From positions 1-59,329 of the forward strand of contig JAKUHH010000011.1 of NCBI GenBank assembly GCA_022701365.1: 59,329 bases of DNA, in the 5' to 3' direction. The translations under genes and the position numbers were made by a program. This DNA comes from Mycocentrospora acerina (lineage: Eukaryota; Ascomycota; Dothideomycetes; Pleosporales). Shown here in pieces: positions 56,225-59,329 of the stretch; position 1 is the stretch's first letter; each line of letters starts with the position of its first letter. The notes below the pieces were generated by a model. It saw only the letters and a list, made by a program, of their open reading frames with translations. It was not told the origin of the DNA and searched no databases.

Positions 56225-56954
56225 CTCGAGGCATCTCAGAGGAATTCTGTATGAGAACAAACATAGTTAAGGTTGTGCAATGTCTTTCATAGATGATGCT
56301 ACAACAAACTTACATGCGTGTTTCTAATCATGAATTGTGAAATTACGAGATGATGCTTCATTGATATCATGTCTTGGTATCACGTGTGCAACGGTAAAAT
56401 TGGCGGCTTGGCGAACGATTCATCCCACTGTACCCCTTTGCCTGGTGCGGACGACTCATCGCTCTCTGATCAGTAACATCTCGCCGTATCCATGCGTTCG
56501 GTAAGGTCACATTACCGAGGTATACCAAACCGACGAAGGGCAGAGCAAATTTGTCGCTACATTGGTAAATCGTTAACAATCTGCCTTGCAAATTACTCCA
56601 TCGCGGTTGAAGCGATACAAATCAGTATCCTGTCTCCACTAGTACGATCCACCGGACCCACATCTCTAGTCTTGCATGTTACCTGCCTATGGTCCCTGCA
56701 TAAGCCTCGCCGAATGGGTTTTTTATATTATTCTGCGCTCAGTCCACACTGTCTCATAGTACAACGTTGTTCCCACAGAATTTCGCCGTATTGTGTCTAA
56801 GTCGCTTTAAGCTGTTTATCCAGGCAGACCGCAGAAGACTTGGCGATTACCTAGATAGAGATCGTTAATCCTTCTCTCATACCTTCTTCTTCCAGCAACA
56901 AGGTGCCGGCGCTAACCGTACAGACCACCTGGATTCACTCGGCCCTTACACGTC

Positions 56955-57704
56955 ATGTCCACATTCCATCCATTTCCCAGATTACTGTTGGAACTTCGCT
57001 TGGCGATTTGGGAAATGACTGTTGAACCTCGCGAAGTTAAGGTCTGCATTGTAAAGCCAACGCCTGAAGACTCACGCGAAATAATGTGGTCACACCCAAA
57101 ACAACGGATATACATTGATTCGTCGAGAATTGAAGAAGCCACGCGTAGCATTACCACCTCATCATGTGCAGGGCTTAAGGCGAGAAAGGAAGCCCTAAAA
57201 AATTGGAAGCCTTACCTACCAAATGTTCACATGATTTCGTCAACAATTCCTGCAGTGTTGCACACTTGCCGGGAAGCCCGAAACCATGGACTAAACCAGC
57301 GGATATCCTTAGATGTGGACGAGAAGTACGGCACAAATCGCCGATATGTCTGGCTGAACCTGGATGTCGATTTTATAAACATAGGGACGTCATTTCTAGC
57401 TCATTTCTTACCGATTGCATCTTCTATCACGCAGTTAAAGTTAAGTCGTAAATTTACGGATGAATGGTGGTCTGAGAATGAGAAAGACTTACTTCCAAGA
57501 TTTTTAAATGTTGAAAAGATTCATATGGTTTGTATTGACGGCTTCTGGAACTGGGGAGATGGCGTGGATAGCTTTTTCTGGCCTTGTGCAATCGAAAATG
57601 TGCTTTTCATAGACGATAATTCAGGCAATGGTTATCTTGAAGGGGACCATCTCGAAGTGCAACGAATACAACATGAGATTGCTGAGGGAAGGATGACTGA
57701 CTAA
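56955..57704 (+). CDS. 2EXR-domain protein
   Basis: Intact single-exon frame of 249 residues. The N-terminal FHPFPRLLLELRLAIWEMTVEPREV is the first half of the 2EXR domain found in many Pezizomycotina proteins (F-x-FP-LP-E-R--IW), and IPAVLHTCREARNHGL with RYVWLNLDVDFINIG completes it. Function is unknown; members are probably intracellular, and there is no signal peptide or membrane segment. The start lies directly before the domain, as usual for the family, and the length is typical. No stops or RIP-like bias are visible, so the gene probably still works. Confidence 0.88.
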   Translation: MSTFHPFPRLLLELRLAIWEMTVEPREVKVCIVKPTPEDSREIMWSHPKQRIYIDSSRIEEATRSITTSSCAGLKARKEALKNWKPYLPNVHMISSTIPAVLHTCREARNHGLNQRISLDVDEKYGTNRRYVWLNLDVDFINIGTSFLAHFLPIASSITQLKLSRKFTDEWWSENEKDLLPRFLNVEKIHMVCIDGFWNWGDGVDSFFWPCAIENVLFIDDNSGNGYLEGDHLEVQRIQHEIAEGRMTD

Positions 57705-57923
57705 CGAGGATGAAATTTGTTCTAACAGTGAGGAGTCTGTGACTAGAGAACGGCCTTCTTAACAGTTGTAGGTATGATCTAGTTCACGCAAGATTAGATT
57801 ATTCATGCGTTCTTATAATATCAGTCAAATATTGACAAAAATTTAAGAATATTAGAAAAATGAATACAGTTACAGAGTTAAGTTACATGTTTCTAGATAT
57901 GAATATGACTTTGCGTGCTTCTC

Positions 57924-58840
57924 TCAAGGCCGACCACAGCTAGGCTTTGCATCCTCCACCCGTCGATAGGAATCTATGACTTGCTTGTGCTCTTGGGCTG
58001 TGTTTCTAACTTCAAGTCTTGTTACTGGATCATACTTCTGTCCGTATACGGATTTCGCAGCAGTCTGAATTTTCTTCTTTGCATCCACTATGCCTGCATC
58101 TTCTGCCTGTTTAATAGTCTCTTTCCAGTCTATTGTGTCACAAGAAGTGCTACCGGGAACCTAGAAATACCTTCAGCATTAGCCAACCAACCACCATATG
58201 AATTTGTCGAGTAGCTTTGCTACATCAAGTTTAGTATGGACGATGTATGCTTCATAGGCCACTTTCGAGGTTAGCGCCTAAAGGGTGGTTTTGATGTCAG
58301 CTTGCGGCCCGTAATTGAAGTCAAGATATTATTTTTTACCGAAATTCTTTATGACAACGGTTATGCCTTGAGGACTAAGGTTTCTCATCGCTTCCCGAAT
58401 CAAAATAGAGCCAAGGTCTCCGATACGCGCCTTCAGAACTAATTTGTTTGCAGTATCTAGATATTGAGAGAATCTCAGTGCTATATTGGTGCTAACTTTG
58501 AACTAGTGATAACTTACTAAAATTTTGGAAGAGTTCTTCTGTGCGTTAGTCAGGGTGTCCTTGTTGATATTGTAGGTTCGTCCAACCCTGGAGGGTTCAT
58601 TACTATCAGCATGTGGAACACGTATAGTCCATGCGCTTTTAGACTAAGACCAAGTAGTATTTGCTCTTATTTCACTAACCTTCTTGAACGAATCATTCCA
58701 CTCTACTGTGTCTCTCATGAACGTATTGACACTGAAGTTCTTCACTTTTGCTCGACCCGGAGGTTGACCAGACTGTGGCATAGTATATACCGTAGATTTT
58801 TTAACTGAATTAGCTTTGGGGTCCAAAGAGCCATCCGACG
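57924..58840 (-). pseudogene. Unassigned gene relic
   Basis: Minus strand, ending at TGA 57924-57926. Readable pieces from 5' to 3' are VKNFSVNTFMRDTVEWNDSF, RVGRTYNINKDTLTNAQKNS, GDLGSILIREAMRNLSPQGI, YLDFNYGPQADIKTTL, SKVAYEAYIVHTKLDVAKLL and TIDWKETIKQAEDAGIVDAK with KYDPVTRLEVRNTAQEHKQV. Some breaks could be introns, but TAA and TAG codons inside YGPQADIKTTL-ALTSKV suggest decay. It may extend leftwards beyond 58840. I cannot name the family. Confidence 0.5.
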
Positions 58841-59329
58841 CAAGGACTGACTATGCTCTATTTCTCACGTTTGCGGTGCTCAAGGTGTAAATAAACGGAT
58901 CGTAGGGAATATCCGCTGTATTGTTAAGCATTAGCCGAGGAAGTAACACCCGTAATTTAATCCTTAAAATTGTGCAAATGTGAAGAGGCTTGCAGATCTA
59001 GCAGCGTCACTAGCGATAGCCAGCCCTTGACACTGCGAAAACACAAATACGCTCCTGCAACTTGACGCTTCTTATAAATCCGCAACGTGCAGCCAACCAC
59101 ACAATAATTGATTTCTATGATTCAATTTTTTTTTGAAAATATTTAATCAGTTTTCTGTGCACTCATGCTTTTTACAGCTCCAACCCCATCAAAGGGCTTA
59201 CAAAAACTTACACAAATATGTTGGCTAGGAATGAATGCATGACCTAAATTACAATGATTGCTCAGATCCAATGATTACCGTGTCCGTGCACTCAATGCGC
59301 GGATTCACTCAATGCGCACCTATCGCCAA
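58841..59329. other. Window edge, no supportable gene
   Basis: Contains a T-run near 59128 and a short direct repeat actcaatgcgc at about 59289 and 59307. The 5' end of the relic to its left may reach in here. Nothing else is seen. Confidence 0.4.

Noticed and set aside
1..59329. tRNA, rRNA, CRISPR, bacterial operon signals or replication origin
   Set aside because: None seen; introns, LTR elements and RIP show a fungal nuclear sequence, and no cloverleaf with a box A/box B pair was recognised by eye.

Overview
The window looks like a repeat-rich, effector-carrying region of a filamentous ascomycete (Pezizomycotina). I infer, but cannot prove, a Dothideomycete/Pleosporales-type fungus. The evidence is genes with 49-66 bp GT-AG introns and CTAAC-like branch sites, LysM and WSC secreted proteins, a 2EXR protein, remnants of NB-ARC, PTH11-like and flavin monooxygenase genes, and AT-rich blocks where CAG/CAA/CGA/TGG codons have become stops by C-to-T or G-to-A change. 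That last pattern is the signature of repeat-induced point mutation (RIP).

Layout. 1-2060 is an AT-rich decayed repeat block. 2345-2839 holds an intact small secreted protein gene. 5224-6430 is a decayed Baeyer-Villiger-type monooxygenase interrupted by a short repeat. 6440-9790 is AT-rich repeat debris with a clean solo LTR. 9820-11361 is a six-exon paraoxonase-like gene with an in-frame stop. 11745-12167 is a solo LTR that itself carries another LTR-like insertion.

13804-35045 is a nest of three Ty3/gypsy chromodomain retrotransposons, all on the minus strand and all bounded by exact 5-bp target duplications. Element A (outer, TTAAG) is strongly RIP-mutated. Element C (16825-23229, CTAGG) is a different family inserted in A. 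Element B (25382-32775, TAGGG) is the same family as A, inserted in A, and still GC-rich at one end. Each element carries an extra ORF on the strand opposite gag-pol, between the chromodomain and the 3' LTR. In both families it encodes a C-x2-C...C-x2-C-x6-C head followed by a probable coiled coil. The A/B family also shows a self-priming arrangement like Tf1: 13 nt just inside the 5' LTR are complementary to LTR sequence lying about 38 nt downstream of a TATA box.

35590-54000 is moderate-GC DNA full of single-gene fossils: an NB-ARC fragment, a NucA/NucB-like fragment, a secreted protein family member, two multi-LysM proteins, a C2H2 zinc-finger protein, a rhodopsin-domain (PTH11-like) membrane protein and an MFS transporter tail. 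Nearly all are broken by TAG/TAA/TGA in place of Gln, Arg or Trp codons. Near the right end two genes look intact: a LysM-WSC secreted protein (55087-55905, minus) and a 2EXR-domain protein (56955-57704, plus).

No tRNA, rRNA, CRISPR array or replication origin was recognised. The intact genes mostly suggest secreted chitin/glucan-binding functions beside a retrotransposon nest, the arrangement known from compartmentalised genomes of plant-associated fungi.
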